Below, piece by piece: positions 24,356 to 35,782 of a stretch of 64,000 nucleotides of DNA (positions are counted from its first letter, which is position 1; every line of letters begins with the position of its first letter). The notes under the pieces were generated by a model that was not told where the DNA came from, searched no databases, and was given only the letters and a program-made list of their open reading frames with translations. The stretch is from Epiperipatus broadwayi (lineage: Eukaryota > Onychophora > Udeonychophora > Euonychophora > Peripatidae): assembly GCA_028023455.1 (NCBI GenBank), contig JAQFVV010006197.1:19897254-19961253 (forward strand), read 5' to 3'. Made by a program: the position numbers and the translations under genes.

Positions 24356-24485
24356 GTATGAATAAAACCCTGAGATGTCGATAAAATAAGAACCTAATAT
24401 TTGAAGATAAGAACCCGAGATTTCAGTAAGAAGCTGAGATTAAACAAGAACCTAAGATTTTATATAATAAGAAACTGAGATTTTG
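24356..24485 (+). repeat. Degenerate ~25-30-bp minisatellite
   Basis: The motif AAGAACCTGAGATTT recurs with variation about five times (for example near 24,387, 24,410, 24,428, 24,449 and 24,470). Confidence 0.7.
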
Positions 24486-25275
24486 TTATTTGTGTTTGTA
24501 TTATAGTATATTTTGTCTTTAAGAGGACTCCTACTCTGATGTATAAAAATCTATAGTTATTATGTTGCTGTCCAGTGTGTTCTGGTATCATTTCGATATG
24601 CCCTTGACATGTTGGAAGCACAGGGTATATGGTTCTTTGGTGCATCAGTTTGGTCATCCATGTTGTATTGCTGGTGGCTTCTCTCTCAAGTTAAGTTTAC
24701 AATATATATATATGATAAAAATATTAACTTGCATAATGTTTATGTTTTTCACATTGGGAGAGAGAATAATTTGGATATCAGACTTTTTTCTTATTTCATT
24801 ATAAAAAGTATGATATTTCAAAAATTAAACTGATTTGGTTTAGCACATATTTTAAAAAATAAACTATATATATATATATCATAGATAATATGTAAAAAAA
24901 ATTCTATTAGAGTATGTAGATAATTGTCAACTATTATAATGATAAATCTTAACAATATTTGTTATTTGAGCCAGTTTTCAATACAATGTATATTTTTCAA
25001 AGCAAGACTGCAATGAACATTAGTATATATATTAGCATATCTGCATGTGTATAAACATAAATCAAACTCGTTGCTGATTATCATAGATATTGGCATATTT
25101 GCATGTGTTTAATTGTAAATTGATCTAGCGGTTATCTATGTCATTAGATTAATTGACCAATGTTGAGAGGAATGCAATTGACTCATATTAATAAAGTTCT
25201 TGGAATTAATTATGTACCAAGATTCTTTTATTTTACATTTCTTATTGTTAAGATTATTGTCTGCATACTCTGGTA

Positions 25276-25277
<2 letters not shown>

Positions 25278-25347
<70 letters not shown>
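25278..25347. repeat. (TA)n microsatellite, about 70 bp
   Basis: Uninterrupted TA repeat. The ORF that spans it (Ile-Tyr repeats) is an artefact. Confidence 0.98.
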
Positions 25348-25349
<2 letters not shown>

Positions 25350-26895
25350 TATATACTGAAATGGAAATGTCCACTTCAGGTTTAAGAAGTTTGCAAATGG
25401 GAGAAAGATTAGTTAATTTCTAATATCGAATTTCAAAAGAGTAGAATCAACTAGAAGCTATTAGGTAAAATTTGACAAATAGATAATAATACACACATGT
25501 ATATTGAGTATATAAATTTAGTTTAAATTTTATTTAAATGGTTTTCTTTTGATAAAGGAGGGGAATTTTGTTTTCTTTCAAAAAAGTCTAATCCCTATAA
25601 AAAAAAAATATTAAAAAAAAAACTTCCAACTTTTATTAAAATACAAGATTAAAAAAATTATTTTGAGAATGCTAATTAATGGATTAATTAAAATTGTATA
25701 GGATGAAGTTTTGTTTAATTAAGGTAATATATGGTTAAAGCCATGAGTTATACTGTATTAACTTTGTTATTAAAAGAAAAGTAATGAATTTTAGTAATCC
25801 AATTTTGAATTTATTTTAATGTATATTATCTTATTGTGAACTTTTCAAATAGACCAAAAATAAAATTTATTATAATTTCCCTTGGTAATAAAAATTCCAT
25901 AAGAACTAGTATAAATAAATAGTCTTGAAAAAAAAATCTCTTGTCATAGTTCTTTGTATAGGTATCATCATTGTCAAAGTGAAATTGTTGACTGATGTGG
26001 CAAAATTGAACCTCTCCATTACCAGGCAGATTTTCTATGATATGCTAACCTATCCCAAATCCTTCCTAGATGGATGCCATCCTCCTCAGAAATTGTTTCA
26101 GTAGAATCTAGTCTAATTTGTGTTAAATTACTAACTACAGAATGAAGGCTTATGGGAAAATTTAATTATGATCAAATAGCCCTCTTAAATCATAAATTAT
26201 TTCTTCAAGTAGCTCTAAATATACATATGTGAATCAAAAAATAAAATATTCTTCAATTGTAGTCATAAAGTGCCCCCCCCCCCACAACCTGATGAATGCT
26301 GAATTATTTTATCCATATGAAAGTAAAAGTAAGTTTATAATGTCACTTAAATTTAATTAACTTTTTTCATACTTAAAAACTGTCTAATATAATATTTATT
26401 ATGGCCTTTATATATTTTGTTTTTTATTTTATTTAAATTAACATTTATAATTCATCTGTTAATTATAATTATTTAATGTATTTCTGTTAATTATAATTAT
26501 TTAATGTATTTACTAATATCATTATTAAAATTGCTTAGTTTATAAGTGTGAGGATACAATTCAAATAATTTTATTTTTGATCAAATGTTATCATAAGAAA
26601 ATCATCAAGAACTCAGAAATTGTCCATTGTTAAAAAGTTTTATCATAATATGTTGTTCTTAAGTTATAAATTAAAACATAATTTAAATTAGGGGGAATGA
26701 AGTTTACAAATGTTATGAAGATCAAGTATTAAAAAAAAAACTTGAACATCTTTTAGGTTGCTTATTGAAACTAGAATTTGGGGTGTGTGTTTGTATTATA
26801 AATTTAATGAAAATATAATAGATTTTGTTATTTAAAAACTGGTAATCATAATTCCATTTTGGCATTACATATAAATGTACAGAAATAGCTTAAAA
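25348..26895. other. A+T-rich spacer with small simple repeats
   Basis: Includes a C-run at 26,273-26,283 and a 28-bp tandem duplication (TCTGTTAATTATAATT...) at about 26,455-26,511. No gene is seen. Confidence 0.5.
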
Positions 26896-27110
26896 GATTT
26901 GGGACACATTTAAAAAATTTACATGCATCATAAGTTTTAAGCCAATAAACATCACATGATCTCCAAGGCTCCTCACTGACGAAGGCCACAAGCCAGAAAC
27001 TAGTCTGGAGATATTAGATGAGTAGGCACTAGATGGGAATTTTATGCACAAACCTTCTGGCATCCATTGATTACTCTGGCTTGAACTGAGTGGCAATAGG
27101 AGAGTTTTTC
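26896..27110 (-). other. G+C-elevated ~200-bp patch, unidentified
   Basis: A 68-codon ORF reads on the minus strand (26,890-27,096), and the patch is clearly less A+T-rich than its flanks. It contains CTTCGTCAGTGAGGAGCC on the minus strand, which could be the conserved centre of a SINE. No A or B box or target duplication was found. An exon or an old retroposon are both possible. Confidence 0.25.
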
Positions 27111-29658
27111 CTGTTTTAATAACATCGTAAGTTTGATATATATATATAGCATATGGTGAATCTTAATTAATAATGGAAATTTTATTATTGCAAATACATT
27201 TTTTGTAGTTCTTCTATTTCTATTTGCATGGCTATTTGTTTTAATAAGAAATTTATTATTTCTGACTATGTGTTAAAAATATATTTTTTATTTACTATAT
27301 TGAGAACATTATTGAAAATGGTCATTCTAACATCATGGTTTTGTAAATTTTGAAAATTTAAAATACATAAATGAAATTAAAAGAATGATAATTAATATTC
27401 TTCAACAATAAGAAAATTATAAAATAACAACAATAGCAATAAAAAATGTTTTCTTTGTTCCACATTAAAAAGTGGCTCTGAGAGAACTCGTATTTCATTT
27501 ATATGCATACAATAAAATGGAATAGATCCAATTTTAGTTTAATAATGTGACTTGAATTAATAATAATAATTTTTATGTTGTTAAGTAAATCACTTCAAAG
27601 TGCAAAGAATGGAAAAAAGTTTAGCTGGTTATCATGTTCATTAAAAAATGGCTACTATTATTAAGTATTTCAATTAAAAGGAAAATCCAAAATGACAATC
27701 ACGAATTTAATAACCTTGGAAACAAATTAATTATATAAAATAGGCAATTAAAGTAAAATAATTAACTGATTTATTTAAAACAGAAATTGTTGCAAGAAAA
27801 ATGAATGTTGAAAATTATTAAAAAAAATAATTTAGTGATTTTTCCTGTAAAATGAGACAAAATTTAGTTTATAACTGTGAAATTATTTAATTGATAAAAC
27901 TGTAGGTTAATGGTATGGGTACAATACAATTTGTATTAAAACTAAATATTGTTTTGCTATTTAAATTATAAATATTCACAAAAGCCCTTACAAGATATTA
28001 GCATCCATTAATCACTTTTCCAGAAGTTCATTTAATAGGTACTTAATTAAATTTTTTAAGTAAAGATAAAAAGAGTGATGAATATAGTCTTATAGTTTCA
28101 GTTTTCAGAAATGGGCTTATAATAATATAATTCATGTGATATATAACAACACTATGACAACAATAATGATAAGGATTTGGGGAAATACTTTATATTTAAA
28201 CCTTCCTTGGCATTAATAGACAAAATAATTTTAAAATCCCTGTAATTTATCTATACATATGAATTAGTGGATTAAGAAGATATTATTTGAATTAATATTC
28301 AAGTCCCATATACATACACATATATTCTTATATTTATTTCTTACATACACAATCTCTCTCTTTTTAAGAAATTATACAAAAATGCAAATAATAATAATAA
28401 TAACTTCAAATAAATTGTAAAAACATTTTATACAAAAAATATAATTAAAAAAATCAAATTTTATTTAATGTTAAAATATAATACTAGCATTTTTGATATC
28501 ATTTCTTGGTTAATCAGTAGCTTCTTAAAATGTTTTTTTGAATCCTAAGAATTCTAGTGCAGACAGTCAACATTGAAATATTTATTATAATAATTTTCAT
28601 ATCTTGATTCCTATATTAAAATTGAAGTATTATTCGATTATTCAATTTGAAAACTCACTTTATATTTTTACTAACCTATTATTCCTCATAAATCCAATGT
28701 AAGATTTCTTGTCTTATATCAATCCTTTTTTTATTGCAAATTTTTACACATCTCATTTTGAATATGATGTATCAGCGCATTTTTTCTTTTTTTTAAAATG
28801 ATCCAGAAATAAGTTGCAAATATTTTATTGACATTTCTTTCATTTAAAAGATTGTAATGAAGTTCATTAACCAATCATGTGCTTACATGTGTTATTATTC
28901 TATTTTTCTATAAATGTATTCTTTTTTCTTAATGGTACTGGAAGAAAGCTTACTTAATATTTATATAGGATAAGTTGCAAAGGTATTTTCTTTACTACCT
29001 ACAAAAGAATCAGTTGCCTATGATCCTATTTTAATTAGCATAATATGATAATTATTTTACAAAGCCATCAACAAAATGATTTATTTTGATAGATTTTTAA
29101 AAAAAAACTTTATAGCTCAAATACTAATGCAGAATTTTATGTTTTCAAGACAATACTTAAACATGAATCCATCAAGAGAAAAAAAAAGGGCATTTCTTTC
29201 TAGATTAACCTTAAAGACCAATCTAATTTCTTATTTTTTAATTACTTAGACATTCAAAAACTGAAAGATAATTTCTTGTTCTTTTTTAATGAATTAAAAA
29301 AAATGTTTGTTACAATAAAAAAAAAATGTTTTAATATTTTTTATAATACATTATTTCAGAATTAATATTTCTAACTATTATAATGTGAAATCACATTTTA
29401 TTTTGTAAGTTTTAAAAATATTTGAGAATTATATAATAAATAACCCAATATTGAGTAAACATTTACACATGCCACTCTATCAACCACACATATACACATT
29501 ATAAAGATATTTATACCATTACTGACTAAGGGCAAATAAATCTAGCTGTAATTTAAAAAAATTAAACAATAATAATTATTAACTATTAAAGTAGTTTTAA
29601 TATGAATTCAATATATAATATTTTATGAAAAACTTTTGATAATATAAATGTAATAAAC
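27111..29658. other. A+T-rich spacer, nothing recognised
   Basis: About 2.5 kb with no coding or repeat signal beyond poly-A/T runs. Confidence 0.45.
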
Positions 29659-30136
29659 TTAAAGCATATATAAGTATAGAGGATTTTCAAGCACCCTTCA
29701 ACTATCCACACTATCTCATACAACTGATACACATGAACACACACATGTAGAAAAGAAATAATCACCAATATACATATTTCATGCTAAATCAGCACTCATC
29801 AGTTGGTCCAGATTATCATGTCCCACATATATATAATAAATGCTCAGCTTATATTAAGATAGCAAATCTTCATAGTTTAATGGACAGGCTTCAATCCACT
29901 CCAACCTCCAACTTTTCAGCCATCCATGTCATTGAAAATTCAATGATGAAAACTCAAATCATATATTGGTGATTATTTATCTTTTCTACACGTGTGTGGT
30001 CATGTGTATCAGTTGTATGAGATAGTGTGGATAGTTAAAGGGTGCTTGAAAATCTGAGTTCAAACCCCCTATACTTACAATTAAGCTCCCAGGTTTCTGA
30101 AGAGTGCCTGGTTTTCAAATATTTAAAGCATATATA
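29659..30136. mobile_element. Palindromic insertion of the hammerhead repeat with 14-bp duplication
   Basis: TTAAAGCATATATA is found at 29,659-29,672 and again at 30,123-30,136. Between the copies, 29,673-29,960 is the repeat in minus orientation and 29,961-30,122 is the same family in plus orientation. The shared part (from the hammerhead 3' side to the B-box-like GAGTTCGAA region) is about 105-115 bp and forms the arms of an inverted repeat. The plus segment starts within about 5 bases of the predicted ribozyme cleavage position. This is the layout of an inverted retroposon insertion. Confidence 0.7.
29758..29816 (-). ncRNA. Type I hammerhead ribozyme-like motif, best-preserved copy
   Basis: In minus-strand order: stem I strand ATAATC (29,816-29,811), a TGGA bulge, CCAA (29,806-29,803), CTGATGA (29,802-29,796), stem II GTGCT/AGCAT with a five-base loop (29,795-29,781), GAAA (29,780-29,777), a very short stem III over TATGTATA (29,776-29,769), then TTGG (29,768-29,765) and GATTAT closing stem I. 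Both catalytic boxes match the hammerhead consensus. Predicted cleavage is after TATA. The 2-3-bp stem III is like that of several animal hammerheads, which work best as dimers in tandem transcripts. Activity is not shown by sequence alone. Confidence 0.7.
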
Positions 30137-30168
30137 TAATATTTAAATACATGTAAATTATCTATACT

Positions 30169-30621
30169 AAATGTAATTAGAAGAATTTCAACTCAAACTT
30201 TCAAACTCCCTACAGCTATACACTCTATCGTATACAACCAATACACATGACTTCATAACTGTGAAAAGGATAAATAATCTCCAATATATGTATTTTGTGC
30301 TAAACCAGCACTCAACATTTGGTCCAGATCACAATATCTCTCTCACACACATATATAATCAGTGTTCAGTTTTTTTTTATATCTAGATAGAAAATCTTCA
30401 AACTTTAATAAACAAGCTTCAAACTTCTCCATCCTCCAACTCTTCAGCTATCCATATAATTGAAAATCCAAAGATGGAATGCTCAAAGCCATTATTGTTA
30501 TATCATTATTGCTTTAAGTCACTCTGACCCTTCACATATAGGACTTTAATATTAATATGCCCATTTAAATATACAGAAGAGGAATGGGCAGAATACAGGC
30601 TAGTTATGTAATATTTAACTA

Positions 30622-30628
<7 letters not shown>
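30169..30628 (-). repeat. Hammerhead repeat family unit, minus orientation
   Basis: Full unit reading, on the plus strand, from ATGTAATTAGAAG through the hammerhead relic (30,274-30,332) to the block ending near AATACAGGC. In the hammerhead, CTGATGA has become ATGTTGA and GAAA has become AAAA, so it is dead. A (TA)n tract follows. Confidence 0.8.

Positions 30629-30693
<65 letters not shown>
30629..30693. repeat. (TA)n microsatellite, about 65 bp
   Basis: TA repeat between two hammerhead-family units. The Ile-Tyr ORF across it is an artefact. Confidence 0.97.
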
Positions 30694-30695
<2 letters not shown>

Positions 30696-31150
30696 TCTAA
30701 ACAAACCTTAATGTAATTAGAAGAACTTGAATTCAGACTTTCAAGCTCCCTACAGTTATACACTCTATCTTATACAACCAATACACATAACCACATACAT
30801 GCAGAAAAGTTAAATGATCTCCAATATATGTATTTTATGCTGAACCAGCACTTACAAGTTAGTCCAGATCACTATCTCTCACACTCATATATAATCAGTG
30901 CTCAGTTTTTTACTAATAAGATAGCAAATCTTCAAACTTTAATAGACAAGCTTCAACCATCTCCACCCTCCAACTCTTCAGCCATATCATGCCAATATTC
31001 TTGTCATACCCATGTTGGCTTTAAGTCACTGTGACTCCTCACATATAGGACCATAATATGTCCATTTAAATATACAGAAGAAGCATGGGCAGAATACAGG
31101 CTAAATATGTAATATTTAAATATTTGTATTTTTGTCTATAATAAATGTAA
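30694..31150 (-). repeat. Hammerhead repeat family unit, minus orientation
   Basis: Head-to-tail with the unit at 30,169-30,628. The start-to-start distance is about 541 bp including the TA tract. Its hammerhead relic is at 30,814-30,872, with CTTGTAA in place of CTGATGA. Confidence 0.8.
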
Positions 31151-31650
31151 TGTTATTAGAAGAACTTGAACTCAGATTTTCAGGTTCTATATGTGAAGGA
31201 CAGAGTGACTTAAAGCCAACATGGGTATGACAATAATGGCTTTGAGGATTCTGTCTTTGGATTTTCAATGATATAGATGGCCGAAAAATTGAAGGGTGGA
31301 GAAGATTAAAGCTTGTCCATTAAAATTTGAAGATTAGCTATCTTAATATAAAAAAAAACAGCACTGATTATATATGTGTATGAGAGCTGGTGATCTAGAC
31401 CAACTGATGTGGGCCAGTTCAGCACAAAATACATATATTGGAGATCATTTATCTTTTTTGTAAGCATGTGGTCATGTGTATCAGTTGTAAAAGATAGAGT
31501 GTATAGCTGTAGGGAGCTTAAAATTCTGAGTTCAAGTCCTTCTAATTACATAAAGTTTAATAGAAACCATGTATTTAAAAATTACATATTTAACCTGTCT
31601 TCTACCCATCCCTCTTCTGTATATTTAAATAGACATATTAAGATCCTATA
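31151..31650 (+). repeat. Hammerhead repeat family unit, plus orientation
   Basis: Contains the family blocks in plus order: CAACATGGGTATGACAATAA near 31,217, a hammerhead relic at 31,390-31,448 (CTGATGT, AAAA), GTCATGTGTATCAG near 31,472, and a B-box-like GAGTTCAAGTCC near 31,538. It is inverted relative to the preceding two units. Confidence 0.8.
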
Positions 31651-32003
31651 AACCAACATGGGTAAGACAATAACATTGTCATAATCAAGGGCTTTGAGCA
31701 TTCCTTCAGATTTTTAATGATATGGATGACTGAAAAGTTGAAGGGTAAAGAAGATTGAAGGTTGTTCAATAAAGTTTGAAATTTTTTTATCTTAATATAA
31801 AAAAAACTGAGCACTGATTATATATGTGTGTGAGAGATGATAATCTGGAGCAACTAATGAATGTTGGTTAAGCCCAATATATATATATTGGGAGATCATT
31901 TATCTTTTTTGCATGGATATTGTCATGTATATCAGTTGTATAAGATAAAGTGTATAGCTGTATGGAGTTGGAAAGTCCGAGTTCAAGTCCTTCTAATTAC
32001 ATA
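31651..32003 (+). repeat. Hammerhead repeat family unit, plus orientation
   Basis: Head-to-tail with the previous unit at a period of about 455 bp. Its hammerhead relic at 31,840-31,899 is damaged (CTAATGA; stem II lost). It ends at CTTCTAATTACAT, the mirror of the left edge at 30,169, so 30,169-32,003 is one large inverted block. Confidence 0.75.
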
Positions 32004-32086
32004 TATATGCTTTACAAAATATAAAATAAACATGCCAAAATACTTGGCACCAAAAATGCATTACTGGGAGTGCCTTATTTTATATA

Positions 32087-32491
32087 TCATAAAGCAGGGG
32101 TCCCCAACCTTATGCCCACGGGCACCATGGTGCCCGCAGACAATTTTATGTGTGCCCGCCACTATCCAAACACGATAAAAAATTATTTATCTGATACAAA
32201 TAAATTTAATTTAATTCTTATAAATTATTGTATTATATTATAATCAAATTATAGAGCATACTTTTACAGTGTAAAAAGGTAAATGTTAATTATATGTTAA
32301 AATTTTATTTTTGAAATAAATATTTTTTTGTACATTATGTGTATTATTAACAATATCCAACTATAAATTTACATTGAAAAAATAAATGGTGCCTGCCATC
32401 TGGTTGAAAAAAATAAATGGTGCCCACCACCTGGCCGATATTATAGAATGTGCTCTTAAGTGCAAAAAGGTTGGGGACCCCTGTCATAAAG
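32087..32491. mobile_element. hAT-type MITE with perfect 8-bp target duplication
   Basis: The 389-bp element at 32,095-32,483 has 17-bp terminal inverted repeats CAGGGGTCCCCAACCTT. It is flanked on both sides by TCATAAAG (32,087-32,094 and 32,484-32,491), the 8-bp duplication typical of hAT elements. The ends match the CAGGGGTCCCC-type termini of Charlie-like hATs. There is no transposase; the middle is A+T-rich and the subterminal regions are rich in GTGCCCRCC. Perfect flanks and ends imply a fairly recent insertion, and it was mobilised in trans. Confidence 0.95.
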
Positions 32492-33309
32492 CATATCCAT
32501 ATAGCTCTATGTTGGTTGGATTCAATATAACTATAATTTTTATATAGGTCCTCTTGAATACATTTTTCCTCTTCTGTTTTATATCTAAATATATTTTAAA
32601 AAAAAAAGTGGGCTGTTGTTATGTTATCCAATATTTATTTGGCTAGCTATTTTATTATTGCATTGCTATTTTTTACAGTATTTCTTTATTATTCTAAATA
32701 TATAAATGAACTCATTTATATATTTCATCTGTCTGATAATTGCTTGCTATTTTTTTTTTGTTTATAACATTCTTGTGATTAGCTATGAACCACGTATCCT
32801 TTACTTTTCTTTCTGTCATCACATTCTAAACACTCTAGATACTTTGCAGATCAAAATGGTTCCTTTTTGTGATTTAAAAACACAGCCATATATACAGAGT
32901 TTTCGTTAAAGCACTTATATAAATACTTGAGCTGTACTATTGTGATAGTAATGTTGGTCTAAGATTAGCCATAATATAACTCTCCGCTTCTTGGATCATT
33001 GCATTGAAACTCAAAGACTATTTGTGAGATTTCTACTTTTGGTAATTTATCTTTAGTATTATTTAGAAAACTAATGTATTTTTGTTTTTAAATTTTTTTT
33101 ATTTTATCATCCAGTTATGATACATAGGGCATGCTGAGTTATGGTTTATTATCATCTTAAATTCTGCTTCATGTTTAAGTTAAATCTTTAAATTTTTTTA
33201 TTTAGGGCATTTTAGTTATAACCTAAGCTGCATAAGTATTTTATATATTTTCAATACTTTTTTTTATCTTCATATTTGCGAGGAATTTTTTTAGTATACA
33301 TTCTTGTTT

Positions 33310-33340
<31 letters not shown>
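32492..33340. other. A+T-rich spacer with (TA)n
   Basis: No gene is recognised. A 28-bp (TA)n lies at 33,313-33,340. The ORF at 32,706-32,909 is a hydrophobic chance reading. Confidence 0.45.
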
Positions 33341-33343
<3 letters not shown>

Positions 33344-33760
33344 TAATAATTTTTAATGGATGTAATTGCTGAAAATATTCTAATAGGTGGAAAGGTTTGC
33401 TTATTAAAAAATCTTAGTTCTTAATAAGGCATTACATTGTTAATACTTTTTTGTACTTCAAAGAACTTCTCTTCTAAGTGTTGCTCTAGGTTTTATATAG
33501 AAATAAAATCTACAATAAACATATATAAGTTTAAAGAACACAATCTCACAACTTTTTCTATTTTTCTATTTTATATAATAGACTCTCCCACCAATAAGTC
33601 AAGATTATAATTTAATAATTTTTAATGAACTGTAATTGCTGAAAATATTTTAATGGGTGGAAATTTCCATAAATATTATTTTAGTAGAAAAAACTATAGT
33701 GAAGTGTTAATAATACATTAAATTGTTAATGCTTTTTGCACCTAAAAGCCATGTGCTGCT
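33341..33760 (+). repeat. Diverged ~270-bp direct duplication
   Basis: GTAATTGCTGAAAATATT and following sequence near 33,364 recurs near 33,632, along with a shared TTAATAATTTTTAATG start and ACATT...GTTAATRCTTTTT later. Confidence 0.75.
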
Positions 33761-33777
33761 CTTAAAACATATATATT

Positions 33778-34207
33778 TAGAAGAGATTTCAACTCAGACT
33801 TTCAAGATTCCTACAGCTATCTACTCCATCCTATACAACTGATATACAATGAAAACATACATATGAAAAAAATAAATGATGTACAATATATGTATTTTGT
33901 GTGGAACCAGCACTTATCAGTTGGTCCAGATCATTGTCTCCAACATATATATATAAAATCAGTGCTCAGTTTGTATAAAGAACTGATTTTATATATATAT
34001 ATCATATGTCTCCAACATATATATATAAAATCAGTGCTCAGTTTGTATAAAGTTAGAAAATCTTCAAACTTTAATAGACAGGCTCCAATCTTCTCCACCC
34101 TCCAATTCTTCAGCCATCCGTATCATTGAAAATCTGATGATGGAATACTCAAAGCTCTTGTTGATGCCAATATTATTATCATATCTATCTCCATGCTCCC
34201 ATGTATA
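33778..34207 (-). repeat. Hammerhead repeat family unit with internal duplication, minus orientation
   Basis: Left arm of a palindrome centred near 34,208. Its hammerhead relic is at 33,876-33,934 (CTGATAA, AAAA). A ~70-bp stretch around ATCAGTGCTCAGTTTGTATA is duplicated at about 33,943-34,050. Confidence 0.8.
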
Positions 34208-34590
34208 ATGACAAAGTCAACATGGGTATGACAATAACATTGGCATCAATATTCCAACATCAGATTTTTAATGATATGGATGATCAAAGAGTTGGAGGAT
34301 GGAAAATATTAAAGCCTCTCCATTAAAGTTTGAAGATTTGCATCTTAATATAAACTGAGCACTGAAAATATATATTTGTGAGATGATGATCTGGACCAAT
34401 TGATGAGTGCTGATTCAGCACAAACTATGTATATTGGAGATCATTTATGTTTTTTACATGTATGTGGTTATGTGCATTGGTTGTATAGGTTGTAGTGAAT
34501 AGTTGTAGGGAGTTTGAAAGCCTGAATTCAAATCCCTTTTAAGTACATTAAGTTCAGTATAGACAATATACTTGTATTTATATATAAATG
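34208..34590 (+). repeat. Hammerhead repeat family unit, plus orientation
   Basis: Right arm of the same palindrome. It carries the CAACATGGGTATGACAATAA block, the hammerhead at 34,386-34,444 and a B-box-like GAATTCAAATCCC. Confidence 0.8.
34386..34444 (+). ncRNA. Hammerhead-like motif with covarying stem I
   Basis: ATGATC pairs perfectly with GATCAT in stem I, where the copy at 29,758 has ATAATC with GATTAT: a compensated G-C to A-T change. Stem II is a clean 5-bp GTGCT/AGCAC hairpin. The catalytic boxes are damaged (TTGATGA for CTGATGA; AAA for GAAA), so this copy should not cleave. Confidence 0.55.
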
Positions 34591-35719
34591 TCAATCTCAA
34601 ATCACTTCAAAGAAATGTTAACAAATGACCAATAAACTGGACATAATGCCAGATGGATAAAGAAAAAAAGTTAAGATAAGTACAATCATTTTTTACATTT
34701 TTTGTTAAAAATTTGAGAATTTGAAATAAATAATGTCTTATTCAGTTCAGTGCTGGTCATGTGGTCCTTCACATAATTCAGAAATATTGGTTGGAAGGAT
34801 ACTAATAAATATAGTATTCAAAAGTTTAAAAACATATTATATAATGTACTAGTAATAGGTAATATTCAAATGTATAAATTATTAATGGTCATATTTAAAA
34901 AAATGTAATAAATTTTTAAAAAAATATTTGAATTTAAGTGAATATATAAATCTTCTCTAATTAAAGAATGTATTGCAAAATCAATTAAAAAAAATTAAAC
35001 AATTAAATTTAAAATAAGATTGAGCTGGTTTTGATAAGAGATTCAAAAAGAAAAAAAAAAATTCAGGAAATATAATAATCAATAGTTTTTCAAGTTCATT
35101 TAATTAAACAATGAAAGTGTTTTTCAAACCCTAGACCAGAAAGATATCAAAAGTAAAATATGAAAGTTATGAAAAAACAGGATTAACAAAACTCATAAAA
35201 ACAAGATCAGATATTCAAAAACAAGAAGTAAAAGTAAAGTCTTTTTTTAAAAATCAGTCAGTCTCAATTCTAGTTTTTAATCAAGCTGCAAGGAAAGTTA
35301 TTATGGTGAACATGTAGAGAAAATTGAATAACTGCAACTGTTAATCTATATGATTTCTGGAAACCTGACATGCTATTTGTGAACAAATTTGTAGTTAAAA
35401 TGAAGAAACAATGCTTACTAAATATTTCAAAACTGGAGATTGTTAAAGAATATTATAGCCACTTATGAACTGTTTAATACTTGCCATTATTAAGAAAACC
35501 CATGGCTTTATAACATGATTTGTAAATTGGGAGAAAAACTATCTTAACAATTTAAAGTTTTATTTTAGTTTAAATTTAATACTAACAAGCTATATTTTTT
35601 ATTATGAATTGTTTAAAACTGGAAACCAAAATGAAAAAAAAAAATTAGTTGCATTTTAATGCTGTTGAAGTTAAAAAAAAAAAAAAAAAAGAAGAGAAAT
35701 TTGCTTTGGATGGCATTTA

Positions 35720-35782
<63 letters not shown>

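Noticed and set aside
25200-25385. ORF with Ile-Tyr repeats
   Set aside because: Translation of a (TA)n tract; the same applies to 30,506-30,763.
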